From: Rhizoclosmatium globosum
Taxonomy: Eukaryota; Chytridiomycota; Chytridiomycetes; Chytridiales; Chytriomycetaceae
Length of the DNA: 27,761 bases
Assembly: GCA_002104985.1 (NCBI GenBank)
Contig: MCGO01000353.1
Location: forward strand, 1-27,761
Reading direction: 5' to 3'
A program made the position numbers and the translations under genes. Shown here piece by piece: positions 1 through 9,086 of the stretch. Under the pieces are notes generated by a model. The model worked only from the letters and a program-made list of their open reading frames with translations. It ran no database searches and was not told the origin of the DNA. How positions within the stretch are numbered: position 1 is the stretch's first letter; the number at the start of each line of letters is the position of its first letter.

Positions 1-320
1 GGAGCTGTTTAAATGGTTCTGCTCAATTTTACAGAGCTATTGAACAACACCCAAAGTGAGTCGCAACATACCAAGTTGCTGAATCATACTACCAAGATGA
101 TGTGGCTGAATTGTGGAGCTTTTCGGAATCCAATTGGAGTGTTTGGGAGCTGTTTAAATGGTTCTGCTCAATTTTACAGAGCTATTGAACAACACCCAAA
201 GTGAGTCGCAAACCAAGTTGCTGAATCATACTACCAAGATGATGTGGCTGAATTGTGGAGAATCCAATTGGAGTGTTTGGAGCTGTTTAATGGTTCTGCC
301 AATTTTCCAGCAACACCCAA
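1..320. repeat. Left edge of 145-bp satellite array (about 2.2 copies)
   Basis: The first 145 bases match the unit of the large array at the other end of the window, in the same orientation. The next copy is eroded: it lacks two bases after GAGTCGCA, lacks several bases between TTGTGGAG and AATCCAATTGG, and carries substitutions and small deletions up to about base 320, where similarity stops. The array presumably continues to the left of the window. Erosion at the outer copy is typical of satellite edges that are no longer homogenised. The 63-residue ORFs in each unit are by-products of the repeat and are not treated as genes. Confidence 0.95.
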
Positions 321-421
321 CCATTTGCTCTTATAAAAGTGAATTGTGTCAGGTGGTAAAATTGATCATATATTTATGGTATTGTATAGCTTATTCATTT
401 GCACAGAGAAGGAAACAGAAT

Positions 422-427
422 TTTATT
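422..427 (-). terminator. Polyadenylation signal AATAAA for the 520-1466 gene
   Basis: TTTATT on the plus strand reads AATAAA on the minus strand, about 93 nt past the minus-strand stop codon. It is the only such hexamer between the satellite edge and the gene. The rest of 321-519 shows no other feature. Confidence 0.5.
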
Positions 428-519
428 TAATAACAAGAAGAAAAAAATATTTAAAAATGGAAAGGCAACTTAGTGAAAGATGACTTTATCATCAAATCCA
501 TGAAACACATGTTTTGTAA

Positions 520-1466
520 CTACAACAGGGCCAAACTTTGCACTGGTTCATCTGGAGGGTGATCCCAAGTCAATATTTTTGCAGCTACATTCTTTACAGG
601 GGCAGGACAATGATAGGTGTTGTTGGAACGATTCAAAGTTGGACTTGGAGTGACATCTCCTGCTGCAAATACAAGTGCCAATGGATAAAGGTTGTGTAGG
701 CCATGTGGATTAGGAGGCAAACTCACAAGAGGATAGACATCAAAATTAGCAAGAGAAGCAGGGTTCATTGTTTCTTTGCAATCCTCAGCAAGTTCAACAT
801 TTAGGGTGAGGAGAGTTATCTTGCAGCCAACTTTTAAGTATGCTCTGATGTAATCAGCTGCTTGAGATTCATTTGTTGCCCAGAATAACCCGGCGCAGGG
901 GATTGTGGCCAAAACAGTTGGCAAAGACATCCAAAACCTGTTGGAGAGGAAGATTGCTCTTGCTTGTGCTTTTGGAGCTCCCAGTTTCATGAAGTGGGAC
1001 AATAGAGATGGAAAAAGCTTTGGAAGACTTTCAATTGATTGGGTGACATTGACGGCTGCAAATCCTGTTGGAGCTGTATGGTAAACATCTTGCAAACCTC
1101 AAACAATGCAACTTACCAACAAGGTTTGCATTTTTGTTCAGTTGCCATGTACATGATGCGACTCAAGTAGTCTGTGAGAACAGGCTGGCATACAGATTGT
1201 TTAGTTTCAGAAAGCGGTGGCTGTGCAGATCACCCACCTCTGTCAAACCAATCGCCAAGCGTCCGTCAAACACCACTGCAGTTTCGACTGGATAATACTT
1301 GTCTGCAGGAAAGGTGGAGTATTGTAGGAGACTTTGAAGCAAGAAGGGGGAAAATGTGGTTCTCACCACCCACTCGAGGACCTTGTGTGTTGCAATTCAC
1401 TGCATCATTATCATTGTTAGCATCTTTCAAAAGTTGAAACCGGGTTTCTTGACCTGTGGCTGCCAT
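520..1466 (-). CDS. Unrecognised 243-aa protein, four exons
   Basis: Function unknown. A phase-consistent model has exons 1367-1466, 1234-1302, 1117-1171 and 520-1027, read downwards, with introns of 64, 62 and 89 nt. Donors are GTGAGA, GTGATC and GTAAGT; acceptors are CTGCAG, TCACAG and GAAAG. The start is the first ATG (MAATGQETRFQLL), 207 nt from the plus-strand gene at 1674, so the two may share a bidirectional promoter. The protein is soluble and of mixed alpha/beta character, with strand-like stretches (ETAVVFDGRLAIGL, VGCKITLLTLNVEL). The fold order of a possible acidic strand near the N-terminus followed by a later VGCKITLL strand faintly recalls NYN/PIN-like domains, but the catalytic acids are not evident, so I do not assign it. 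The last exon is the safest part; the 89-nt intron is the least certain. Confidence 0.6.
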
Positions 1467-1673
1467 TTTACAGTGAATTTGGATGGGAGATTTGGTTCGG
1501 TCGTCAGGTTAATTATTTCTCTACAAGACACAATCAATTTAACCTTTCTGTCATGTTTTATATGCTTTCCGTAAGCTAGATGGAGGATATAAAGCAGCGC
1601 TAAGAGTTTATTTAACACAAAAAATACATTTCTGAACTAAGCGCTGTCGAATTTGTTGCAGAATTACAAGGGT
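1467..1673. promoter_or_regulatory. Divergent intergenic region, probable bidirectional promoter
   Basis: This 207-nt gap separates the minus-strand ATG at 1466 from the plus-strand ATG at 1674. It holds a polypyrimidine stretch and TTTGTTGCAG ending at 1661, an acceptor that may close an intron in the 5' leader of the plus-strand gene. I see no clear TATA element, so the promoter role is inferred from the divergent arrangement alone. Confidence 0.35.
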
Positions 1674-1951
1674 ATGTTCTGCTTATTTGGAGACGAATGT
1701 AGGTGAGTTGAGATTTTACAAGATATGCCAGCACCGTCCAATTCAGCAGAAAGGATGGATACAACTACGAGGGAACGCTCTGCAAGTTTCTAGGCAAACG
1801 GAGGTAAAGTTGAGTGTGTTGTGGTTAAATAAGTGCTCAACTCGACATTCCCTTTACCCTATGCTCTTCTAGACTCAACTTTTGGCCCGATTCTTTCCTC
1901 ACAATAGAGAAGGCCAAAGTAGAATTTAAGGGTCCTGCTGTGTCTGTGTGA
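1674..1951 (+). CDS. Small unrecognised protein, about 53 aa or more, three exons
   Basis: Exons 1674-1702, 1750-1803 and 1873-1951 join in frame through introns of 47 and 69 nt with donors GTGAGT and GTAAAG and acceptors CAGCAG and TTCTAG. The product runs from MFCLFGDECRKDGYNYEG to EFKGPAVSV and is basic, with three cysteines in the first half (F-C-L, E-C-R, L-C-K). Without splicing, every frame is broken, so the introns are needed. The frame is open upstream of the ATG back to a good acceptor at 1661, so an additional 5' exon is possible and the N-terminus is not secure. A shorter first intron (20 or 29 nt) would also keep frame, but 47 nt fits the intron size of the neighbours. No family recognised. 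Confidence 0.45.
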
Positions 1952-2076
1952 ATTTATTAGATTGGTCAGTTTGCACACAACACAACCGTACGTGGGGATT
2001 TGACAGTTATTTGTAAAGACCATTTTTTAAGTTAAAAAACCCCACCTCCATCGCCTCCATAATCCATCAATTTCGA

Positions 2077-2082
2077 AATAAA
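2077..2082 (+). terminator. Polyadenylation signal AATAAA after the 1674-1951 gene
   Basis: AATAAA lies about 126 nt past the TGA at 1949-1951. Bases 2083-2326, up to the next ATG, contain no ORF or repeat I can support. Confidence 0.45.
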
Positions 2083-2326
2083 TTGGTGCAAAAGATACCA
2101 ATACTTGTCAATGTTTTTTGATTTAAGATGGAGGGACAGGCTTGGTTTCTTGGCGACAGGAACTCATTTGGCGTAAAACTGAGGACAGACAGACAAATTC
2201 CCAAGAACTAAAAAGTCTGAGTATACATCCTCGGAAATTTGTTTACATACAATCAAGGGAACCCCTGATGTTTGAGGAGTAGAATTATCATTGGAGAAAT
2301 GTGCATTATGTTAAAAACTTTTTCAT

Positions 2327-3319
2327 ATGGATACTTCAGAGTGGAGAGTGAGAAACCCATTCACCACCAATCCATTGACTTTATCAAAAATAGACTTGGA
2401 CGTGCATTTGCGGACACAAAAATTTTGCAGAGACTCTAAATTGTGGCAAGTGCACTGCTGATCCTCCCAGTATGTCCTTTTCCCCTGCTTCAACTCACTT
2501 TATCCAAATTCTTTGTTAATCTTAACAATTTTGATAGTGATTCCTCTTCCCGCAATTATCCGTGCTCCACGATATGGCCCCCACGACTTTGATGGAGTCA
2601 CAGCCACTCCAGCTCCCATAGGTGACCTTGGAGAATGTCTCTTTGCCTCCAAGTCCAAGAATCTTTCAGCCAAGGAATTACAATGCCGTACCTCACGTGT
2701 TATTGATTTGATGCCACAACAAGGCAAGGACAAGGCCCGTAAGATTGAGTACGCGTGTTCCCCTATTTGTTGTAAATATTCACTAGTCATTTACAGAGTT
2801 ACGGCACTTCCTATCTCAACAACCAAGAAACAGTACAATCAACCCTCCTCCTCCACTCAACCCCCACAACTGCCAGCAGCCCCTCCAAAACCCCAAAAAC
2901 CCCAACGTAAATCCCATGATCACTACAGACCAGTTGCTCGCCACCAAAGTGTTGACACCTACATCCAAAGGGCTGAACAACAACAAGCTCAGCAACAGTA
3001 CGCCCTGCAAATGTATCAAATGCAGCAAATGCAACAAATGCAGCAAATGCAGAACATGGAACAACTACGCCAAATGCAAATGATTCAACAGCAACAATAC
3101 AACATGCGATTTGTTCCATTTCATCCTCAAACCCAACAAATGCCTCAATATTACCCCCACCATTTACAACAGCAGCAACACACACAAGTACTGCATCCAC
3201 AGAATCTGCCCCATCCACAACATCAACAACACCAACAACATGGTCAACCACCCTTTATGCAACAGCCACAACAACAATACCCAAACCCACCATTTTACTA
3301 CCCTCCGAATCGTCGGTAA
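2327..3319 (+). CDS. RanBP2-like zinc finger protein with Gln-rich tail, about 276 aa
   Basis: Exons 2327-2347, 2394-2469, 2538-2748 and 2797-3319 join through introns of 46, 68 and 48 nt (donors GTGAGA, GTATGT, GTACGC). The spliced N-terminus carries W-T-C-I-C-G-H-K-N-F followed by C-G-K-C (residues 9-27). This matches the RanBP2-type finger W-x-C-x(2-4)-C-x(3)-N-x(6)-C-x(2)-C except that the first pair is CxC. In the family such fingers bind single-stranded RNA or ubiquitin. A Pro/Lys-rich segment follows, then a long Gln/Met/His/Pro-rich tail with repeated MQQ (DNA 3020-3052) ending NPPFYYPPNRR. The third intron and another 48-nt GT-AG segment near 2621 are multiples of three, so retention would not break frame. 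The finger plus disordered tail suggests an RNA-associated protein, which is inference. The exact orthologue is not recognised. Confidence 0.6.
3020..3052 (+). repeat. 9-bp coding microsatellite encoding MQQ repeats
   Basis: ATGCARCAA repeats about four times in frame within the Gln-rich tail, giving consecutive Met-Gln-Gln triplets. Purity at the DNA level suggests recent slippage. Confidence 0.85.
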
Positions 3320-3464
3320 AGAAGAAAAGTCTGTGCAGTGTAAAAATGATAAATTAATAAATTATTTGAGACTGATTATTATGTGTCTGTTTACACTTCG
3401 ATTAATCCCAGATTAACCCCCTTCAAAACACAACTTGAGAGCCTTCCTCTCGCCCTACCTTGAG

Positions 3465-5207
3465 ATGAATATCAAAACTGTATGGACATGACCGCAAATG
3501 TCTGATGTTCTAAACTAAGGCTTGCAAAGGTTATTGAGCAGCTTGACGAGGAGGCATTCTTGGCTATGGTTCAAGGATACATGTCCAACCCCACCAATGA
3601 CCTGGATAATCTTCTGCTGTGAGTTTGGTGTTTGGTGGGATAAAGGACCGATGGCATAGCCTGGCCTGGTGTTGGTTTATTGAACGGCTCGCAGACAACT
3701 TGGTCGAAAGCTGCACTCTGCTCCAAATATTGCAGAGGACCTTCGTGACAAGATTGATGATGCTTTCAAGAATTCAGTCGCATTAAATGCCCTTGTTTCT
3801 GAGGAATGCGGGGTCGTAAACAGGTTTCTCATTTCTCTCATTCCACACCTCTTCAATATTAAATTTACATAAAACAGGCGATCTTCTCCTTGTCTTTTGA
3901 CTCTACAATCCTTTCTGTTATATTTCCCTCAAACTTCAGATCCACCCCAATCTGCCCCTGAGTTCGCAACGTATTTGGAAACAGTCCTCGCCTCTCTCTC
4001 TCCGACATATTCCATTAATCTGGTGGTTGCAACGAAACCTTCTCAATCAACTGTGTATTTGCATTTTCTGCACGACCTTCAGGTTTGTGTGTTTTTTTGT
4101 TTGTCAACTGTTTTTATGACCAGAATTTTTTGATAGCCCTTCCCCATTCTCTTCAATGTGACAGACAACCTCATTAAGTTTCAACAAGCTGCAAGACTAT
4201 CTACTGCGGAGCGTGAGGACTTTCTTGAAATTTGGAAAAAGCAACCCTCAGTTCAATATTTGTCTGTCATCTTGCAGTTCTGGCTTTCAGGAATTTGCTG
4301 GGACAGCAAAATCTTTGGAGAGGTGGCTTGGAATGTCTGTGATTACCTTGCAGTCTTGGTTTTTGATGAAATGGTTTGTTTTTGACTTGCTTGGCTGATG
4401 CTTCATTGATAGAACTTAGATGCGCCTCAACACTCCCATTGCCTTAATCACTATGATGGCCAAAGCCATGACATATTTGGCTGCACCGGAACAGGTTTCT
4501 CTCCACTGCAATGGTAAATGGCCCCCCTTACCTGAGTACACTAATTTTGCTCAGGTATGGATCCACTGCTGGACAACGTGTTTGCTCTGGACAGGAAAAA
4601 GCTTCATGCGGCCGCACAAAAAACATTAAAATTTCTTGTGCTAAAGTCAAACACTGTAATGATCCTTTTAATACAACTCATATCTTAGCTTATTATTTAA
4701 ACTAGTCCTCAACTTCGTTTTTCCAGGCAATGACTCAGCCAATAGAGTCTCCTTTGTCATATCGTATTAATCTCTCTTATGGTTTGCACCTCATTTGAAT
4801 TGCTTTCCAACTTTGATGTGTTTCCCTCAGAATTCCTGCCTTATCAAAAGCTGCAAGTCCCAACTATTGTTACTCGCACCATCACAGAGCCTATTCCAGA
4901 CATAATTCAGTCATTATGCCACCAGATTGTGTCTCATCTACTTCTCAGTGCCTTTTCTCTCCGTGAAAAAAATAAGGATAACTCACCTCCTGACATAATG
5001 GCTGTCCAACAGTTAGTTGCAGTGACAAGCCACTTTTTTGTTTCAAAATCTGCAAATCTCCTCAGTATTGTGCCAGGAGCCAAGTCATACCGCCTCATCC
5101 TCTACATACCTGTAACCACTTACTTTACAGCAAAGCTCAACCTTGAAGTTGTCCTTGGTGCCAAAGCATCCCAGGCATTTACTTATACCCACCCAGTTAA
5201 TGAATAA
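3465..5207 (+). CDS. Unrecognised 402-aa protein, ten exons
   Basis: Ten exons join in a single frame: 3465-3479, 3530-3618, 3695-3823, 3878-4082, 4165-4212, 4278-4373, 4420-4513, 4555-4655, 4727-4781, 4831-5207. The nine introns are 41-82 nt, with donors GTATGG, GTGAGT, GTTTCT, GTTTGT, GTGAGG, GTTTGT, GTAAAT, GTAATG and GTTTGC. Phases agree at every junction, and most intermediate frames contain stops unless spliced, which strongly supports a real gene. The protein looks largely helical (for example VIEQLDEEAFLAMVQGYM and LRDKIDDAFKNSVALNALV) with no signal peptide or recognisable catalytic motif. It could be an armadillo/HEAT-like or MIF4G-like helical protein, but I cannot assign it. The tiny first exon (MNIKT) is the weakest part. 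The stop codon TAA lies inside an AATAAA at 5203-5208. Confidence 0.65.
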
Positions 5208-5338
5208 AATCACATTAATTTGTGTCAGTGTTACATTGCAGTTCACAAATCTGTAGGATTTACAATAGCATTCTCTGGACCGGTATGAGCTATCAAAGTA
5301 TACAAACAATTAGAGATTGGCCTTCATTTCAATGGTAC

Positions 5339-5638
5339 CTATGGGCTTTCCAGATTGATCTTCAGCATCAAGTCTCCATCCAACATCTTTTTAAAAAAGA
5401 TATCAAAGAGGGTTCTCTCCATGCACCTAACAACAAGCGCATCGTCGAAACGTGATTTATGGATCCATACGTCATGTTTATTTGCATCAGCACTAAAGAA
5501 AAGAAAAGTTAGGTTACAGTCGCTTTGAATACACGAGGCACTTACCACTATGAACAAAAGCAGACAGCACAACAGAGAAAGTGCTGCATTTTTGGAGTCC
5601 TGCCCCCCGTCTGGCCGCCGTTGAACACAGTACGCCAT
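5339..5638 (-). CDS. Edge-copy ORF of the 699-bp array, 99 aa with a unique C-terminus
   Basis: This minus-strand ORF starts at the same ATG as the three array ORFs (MAYCVQRRPDGGQDSK) and shares the first 70 or so residues, including a basic N-terminus followed by a hydrophobic run (ALSLLCCLLLFIVVSASC) resembling a signal peptide or membrane anchor. At base 5430, where the array ends, it switches to a unique C-terminus (RCMERTLFDIFFKKMLDGDL and on to LESP, then TAG at 5339-5341). The unique tail is coding-like and faintly similar at the DNA level to the matching place in the internal units, so it may be the original end of the gene that was amplified. A GTAAGT...TTTAG segment of 53 nt inside the ORF could be an intron and would alter the product. 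No homologue recognised. Confidence 0.35.
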   Translation of the reverse strand: MAYCVQRRPDGGQDSKNAALSLLCCLLLFIVVSASCIQSDCNLTFLFFSADANKHDVWIHKSRFDDALVVRCMERTLFDIFFKKMLDGDLMLKINLESP

Positions 5639-5920
5639 AACAGTCTGGGCGTGGACCCCTCAACATACACCCCTCCGCATCCACTCCAGCAACAACAATC
5701 ACAACAGAAGCCAAACCCAAAAACCCAAAACTCCACCAAAATTAAAGAACACGACCAACCAAAAACCAACAAATCCAGCCTCCCGTCACACTATACCCAG
5801 ACCTGCAAATCAACTCCCAAACTCACACATCACCCAAAGAATCAAACAGGCCAAGAGAAAAAACCTACTCCCCATAATAAACGCACTCCACAGCAAACCA
5901 ATCCATCCTACTCCAAACGC

Positions 5921-6337
5921 TCACTCTCTCCTATCTTGCTCCAATCTCGCATTCTCGCATTCTGTTCCCTGTTGTATTGAAGAAACTGCCGCAGAGACGT
6001 TCCACATGTTTATATAGAGTCGATTAAAAACCACACCAAGCAAACTACAAACACAACTCACCAGCTGTTCAAACCTCCAGTAAGGATCCACCAAAAAGAA
6101 CACCAATGAGACCTGCTCCACACAAATTACAACAAGCGCATCGTCGAAACGTGATTTATGGATCCATACGTCATGTTTATTTGCATCAGCACTAAAGAAA
6201 AGAAAAGTTAGGTTACAGTCGCTTTGAATACACGAGGCACTTACCACTATGAACAAAAGCAGACAGCACAACAGAGAAAGTGCTGCATTTTTGGAGTCCT
6301 GCCCCCCGTCTGGCCGCCGTTGAACACGGTACGCCAT
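5921..6337 (-). CDS. Array ORF, copy 2, 138 aa, putative secreted or membrane protein
   Basis: The ORF starts at ATG (MAYRVQRRPDGGQDSK), followed by a hydrophobic stretch of about 15 residues and VSASC, a plausible signal peptide with an AxA/SxS-like cleavage region. It continues as SADANKHDVWIHKSRF, then DPYWRFEQL, and ends near ARLEQDRRE. Inside it, GTAAGT...TTTCTTTAG (6192-6244) could be a 53-nt intron. A second donor, CTG/GTGAGT, joins in phase to an exon after GCGGCAG that reads FLQYNREQNARMRDWSK and looks more protein-like than the unspliced end, so the true product may end SERLE. Function unknown. The opposite-strand 151-codon frame has no ATG and is disregarded. Confidence 0.35.
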   Translation of the reverse strand: MAYRVQRRPDGGQDSKNAALSLLCCLLLFIVVSASCIQSDCNLTFLFFSADANKHDVWIHKSRFDDALVVICVEQVSLVFFLVDPYWRFEQLVSCVCSLLGVVFNRLYINMWNVSAAVSSIQQGTECENARLEQDRRE

Positions 6338-6619
6338 AACAGTCTGGGCGTGGACCCCTCAACATACACCCCTCCGCATCCACTCCAGCAACAACAATCA
6401 CAACAGAAGCCAAACCCAAAAACCCAAAACTCCACCAAAATTAAAGAACACGACCAACCAAAAACCAACAAATCCAGCCTCCCGTCACACTATACCCCGA
6501 CCTGCAAATCAACTCCCAAACTCACACATCACCCAAAGAATCAAACAGGCCAAGAGAAAAAACCTACTCCCCATAATAAACGCACTCCACAGCAAACCAA
6601 TCCATCCTACTCCAAACGC

Positions 6620-7036
6620 TCACTCTCTCCTATCTTGCTCCAATCTCGCATTCTCGCATTCTGTTCCCTGTTGTATTGAAGAAACTGCCGCAGAGACGTT
6701 CCACATGTTTATATAGAGTCGATTAAAAACCACACCAAGCAAACTACAAACACAACTCACCAGCTGTTCAAACCTCCAGTAAGGATCCACCAAAAAGAAC
6801 ACCAATGAGACCTGCTCCACACAAATTACAACAAGCGCATCGTCGAAACGTGATTTATGGATCCATACGTCATGTTTATTTGCATCAGCACTAAAGAAAA
6901 GAAAAGTTAGGTTACAGTCGCTTTGAATACACGAGGCACTTACCACTATGAACAAAAGCAGACAGCACAACAGAGAAAGTGCTGCATTTTTGGAGTCCTG
7001 CCCCCCGTCTGGCCGCCGTTGAACACAGTACGCCAT
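6620..7036 (-). CDS. Array ORF, copy 3, 138 aa
   Basis: Identical in layout to copy 2 but reads MAYCV at the N-terminus, because the equivalent of base 5629 is A. The hydrophobic leader, candidate 53-nt intron and CTG/GTGAGT donor are all preserved. Being a near-perfect duplicate, it gives no independent evidence of coding constraint. Confidence 0.33.
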   Translation of the reverse strand: MAYCVQRRPDGGQDSKNAALSLLCCLLLFIVVSASCIQSDCNLTFLFFSADANKHDVWIHKSRFDDALVVICVEQVSLVFFLVDPYWRFEQLVSCVCSLLGVVFNRLYINMWNVSAAVSSIQQGTECENARLEQDRRE

Positions 7037-7318
7037 AACAGTCTGGGCGTGGACCCCTCAACATACACCCCTCCGCATCCACTCCAGCAACAACAATCAC
7101 AACAGAAGCCAAACCCAAAAACCCAAAACTCCACCAAAATTAAAGAACACGACCAACCAAAAACCAACAAATCCAGCCTCCCGTCACACTATACCCCGAC
7201 CTGCAAATCAACTCCCAAACTCACACATCACCCAAAGAATCAAACAGGCCAAGAGAAAAAACCTACTCCCCATAATAAACGCACTCCACAGCAAACCAAT
7301 CCATCCTACTCCAAACGC

Positions 7319-7735
7319 TCACTCTCTCCTATCTTGCTCCAATCTCGCATTCTCGCATTCTGTTCCCTGTTGTATTGAAGAAACTGCCGCAGAGACGTTC
7401 CACATGTTTATATAGAGTCGATTAAAAACCACACCAAGCAAACTACAAACACAACTCACCAGCTGTTCAAACCTCCAGTAAGGATCCACCAAAAAGAACA
7501 CCAATGAGACCTGCTCCACACAAATTACAACAAGCGCATCGTCGAAACGTGATTTATGGATCCATACGTCATGTTTATTTGCATCAGCACTAAAGAAAAG
7601 AAAAGTTAGGTTACAGTCGCTTTGAATACACGAGGCACTTACCACTATGAACAAAAGCAGACAGCACAACAGAGAAAGTGCTGCATTTTTGGAGTCCTGC
7701 CCCCCGTCTGGCCGCCGTTGAACACGGTACGCCAT
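7319..7735 (-). CDS. Array ORF, copy 4, 138 aa
   Basis: Same ORF as copy 2, with MAYRV at the N-terminus. It lies in the last, incomplete unit of the array. Upstream on the minus strand, the diverged fragment at 8163-8243 repeats part of the unit's intron-like segment, so a first exon for the family could lie around 8240-8290 (a short ATG frame MSQL just before a GTGAGT donor). This is tentative. Confidence 0.33.
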   Translation of the reverse strand: MAYRVQRRPDGGQDSKNAALSLLCCLLLFIVVSASCIQSDCNLTFLFFSADANKHDVWIHKSRFDDALVVICVEQVSLVFFLVDPYWRFEQLVSCVCSLLGVVFNRLYINMWNVSAAVSSIQQGTECENARLEQDRRE

Positions 7736-8162
7736 AACAGTCTGGGCGTGGACCCCTCAACATACACCCCTCCGCATCCACTCCAGCAACAACAATCACA
7801 ACAGAAGCCAAACCCAAAAACCCAAAACTCCACCAAAATTAAAGAACACGACCAACCAAAAACCAACAAATCCAGCCTCCCGTCACACTATACCCCGACC
7901 TGCAAATCAACTCCCAAACTCACACATCACCCAAAGAATCAAACAGGCCAAGAGAAAAAACCTACTCCCCATAATAAACGCACTCCACAGCAAACCAATC
8001 CATCCTACTCCAAACGCTCACTCTCTCCTATCTTGCTCCAATCTCGCATTCTCGCATTCTGTTCCCTGTTGTATTGAAGAAACTGCCGCAGAGACGTTCC
8101 ACATGTTTATATAGAGTCGATTAAAAAACACACCAAGCAAACTACAAACACAACTCACCAGC

Positions 8163-8243
8163 GAGCTGTGGCAGAGACGTTCCTCATGTTTACATAGAAT
8201 CGATTAGACAATTCCATTCAAAATATAAACACAACTCACCATA
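8163..8243. repeat. Diverged partial copy of the 699-bp unit
   Basis: This stretch repeats, with many substitutions, the piece of the unit that reads GCAGAGACGTTCCACATG, then ATAGAGTCGATTA, then AACACAACTCACCA. It abuts the array and marks an older duplication that escaped homogenisation. On the minus strand it keeps the GTGAGTTGTG donor and a CCACAG acceptor. Bases 8244-8392 hold a TTTATT at about 8303, usable as a minus-strand polyadenylation signal for the 8393-8990 gene. Confidence 0.7.
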
Positions 8244-8392
8244 GTTGAGACATGCGGTTAGACTCTCATATTGTCATGAAACAGAGAGTTGGGTTTTGGT
8301 TTTTATTCATTTTAATGACAGAGACTGAAATCTAGAGGGAGGAACAGCAGGTTAGTAATTTGTTTCATGCACAACAAACCATAGACATGTAC

Positions 8393-8990
8393 TCACAAAC
8401 AACAACAAAACAGCATAAATGACTGTGATTGACTGGTTGCAACTTGGTGGCAACTGGTGGCAGTGAGGTCGATGGGGAAATAAACAGCCGGCTTGTGGCA
8501 CAGACGGACGGTGCGGAACAGTGACCGGGATGATGAAATCGCCAAGGAAGGCTCCACTGCTCCATATTGCGTGATGACACTGGTTGACAGGACTGGATTC
8601 TGGCTGGATGGGCTGGAGGAAACTGTGACATGATGCATTTTAGACAAAGTGATTCCAAATTTCAATAAACGCGCACCATTAACTTAAGAAGATATTGATG
8701 GCGAAGATTAACTGGAACAGCACGAAGGTATGAGGCAACGCGCCGGAGACGAAAGGTGGTCAAGTTTGTGAGAGAATTGTCAGACTTGACCACACCAACA
8801 GAAGGAGAAGGACGCGTCTTTTTCCGCAGTCGTTTCTGCAATGAAAGCGCGTTTAATGACTTGAAGTTGAGGTTGAGATAAGAGAAATAGAGAGAGAGAA
8901 GGAGAGAGTTGGAGAGGAGAGGGACGAGAGAGAGACACCCACTTTGACACCTTCCACTGGCAACTCGGCTTCCTTCGCGTACCAAAGCAT
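8393..8990 (-). CDS. Unrecognised basic protein, about 140 aa, three exons
   Basis: Exon 1 is 8943-8990 (MLWYAKEAELPVEGVK) and exon 2 is 8671-8835 (KRLRKKTRPSPSVGVVK to LLKLMVR). They join in phase 0 across a 107-nt intron with a long CT-rich tract and TTGCAG acceptor. Exon 3 is ambiguous: acceptor CCAGCCAG leads in frame to NPVLSTSVITQYGAVEPS and a stop at 8393, while the nearer acceptor CACAG gives a different frame ending at 8365. I prefer the first because it reads more like protein. The N-terminal half is strongly basic and helix-like, the C-terminus hydrophobic and Cys-rich (FMLFCCCL). No family recognised; a nucleic-acid or membrane-surface role would be guesswork. Confidence 0.45.
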
Positions 8991-9086
8991 CAGATGGTTG
9001 GAATAAGACTTGTCACTTGATACTTTGCATAGTATCTATCGTTGGTGGATCAGCGTGCATCAAACACTGGGCAGCCATCAGTCAGT

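Larger units (their letters stand above)
5430..8162. repeat. Tandem array of a 699-bp unit, 3.91 copies
   Basis: Copies start at ACAACAAGCGCATCG at 5430, 6129, 6828 and 7527; the fourth is cut at 8162 after 636 bp. Spacing is exactly 699 bp (233 x 3) and the copies are nearly identical. Only a few differences are visible: base 5629 and its equivalents read A, G, A, G in copies 1-4, base 5799 is A in copy 1 and C in the others, and copy 4 has AAAAAACACACC where others have AAAAACCACACC. Each unit carries a minus-strand ORF starting with ATG, a TATATAAAC motif on the minus strand, and minus-strand splice-like signals (GTAAGT, GTGAGT, TTTCTTTAG, GCGGCAG). Near-identity implies recent expansion or ongoing homogenisation. 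Confidence 0.97.

Noticed and set aside
1703..1731. Ultra-short introns of 16-29 nt (also near 9428, 10143 and 14020)
   Set aside because: At each place a longer in-phase acceptor gives an intron of 47-73 nt, in line with the other genes, so tiny introns are not required.
2811..3251. Minus-strand 146-codon Val/Ala-rich frame opposite the Gln-rich tail
   Set aside because: It is the antisense shadow of CAA/CAG codons, with no supporting start or neighbours.
5525..8077. Plus-strand 151-codon frames rich in Pro, Gln, Lys and Thr in each 699-bp unit
   Set aside because: The frame begins at TTG, has no ATG anywhere, and is the complement of a GT-rich strand; the minus strand has a proper ATG and better splice signals.
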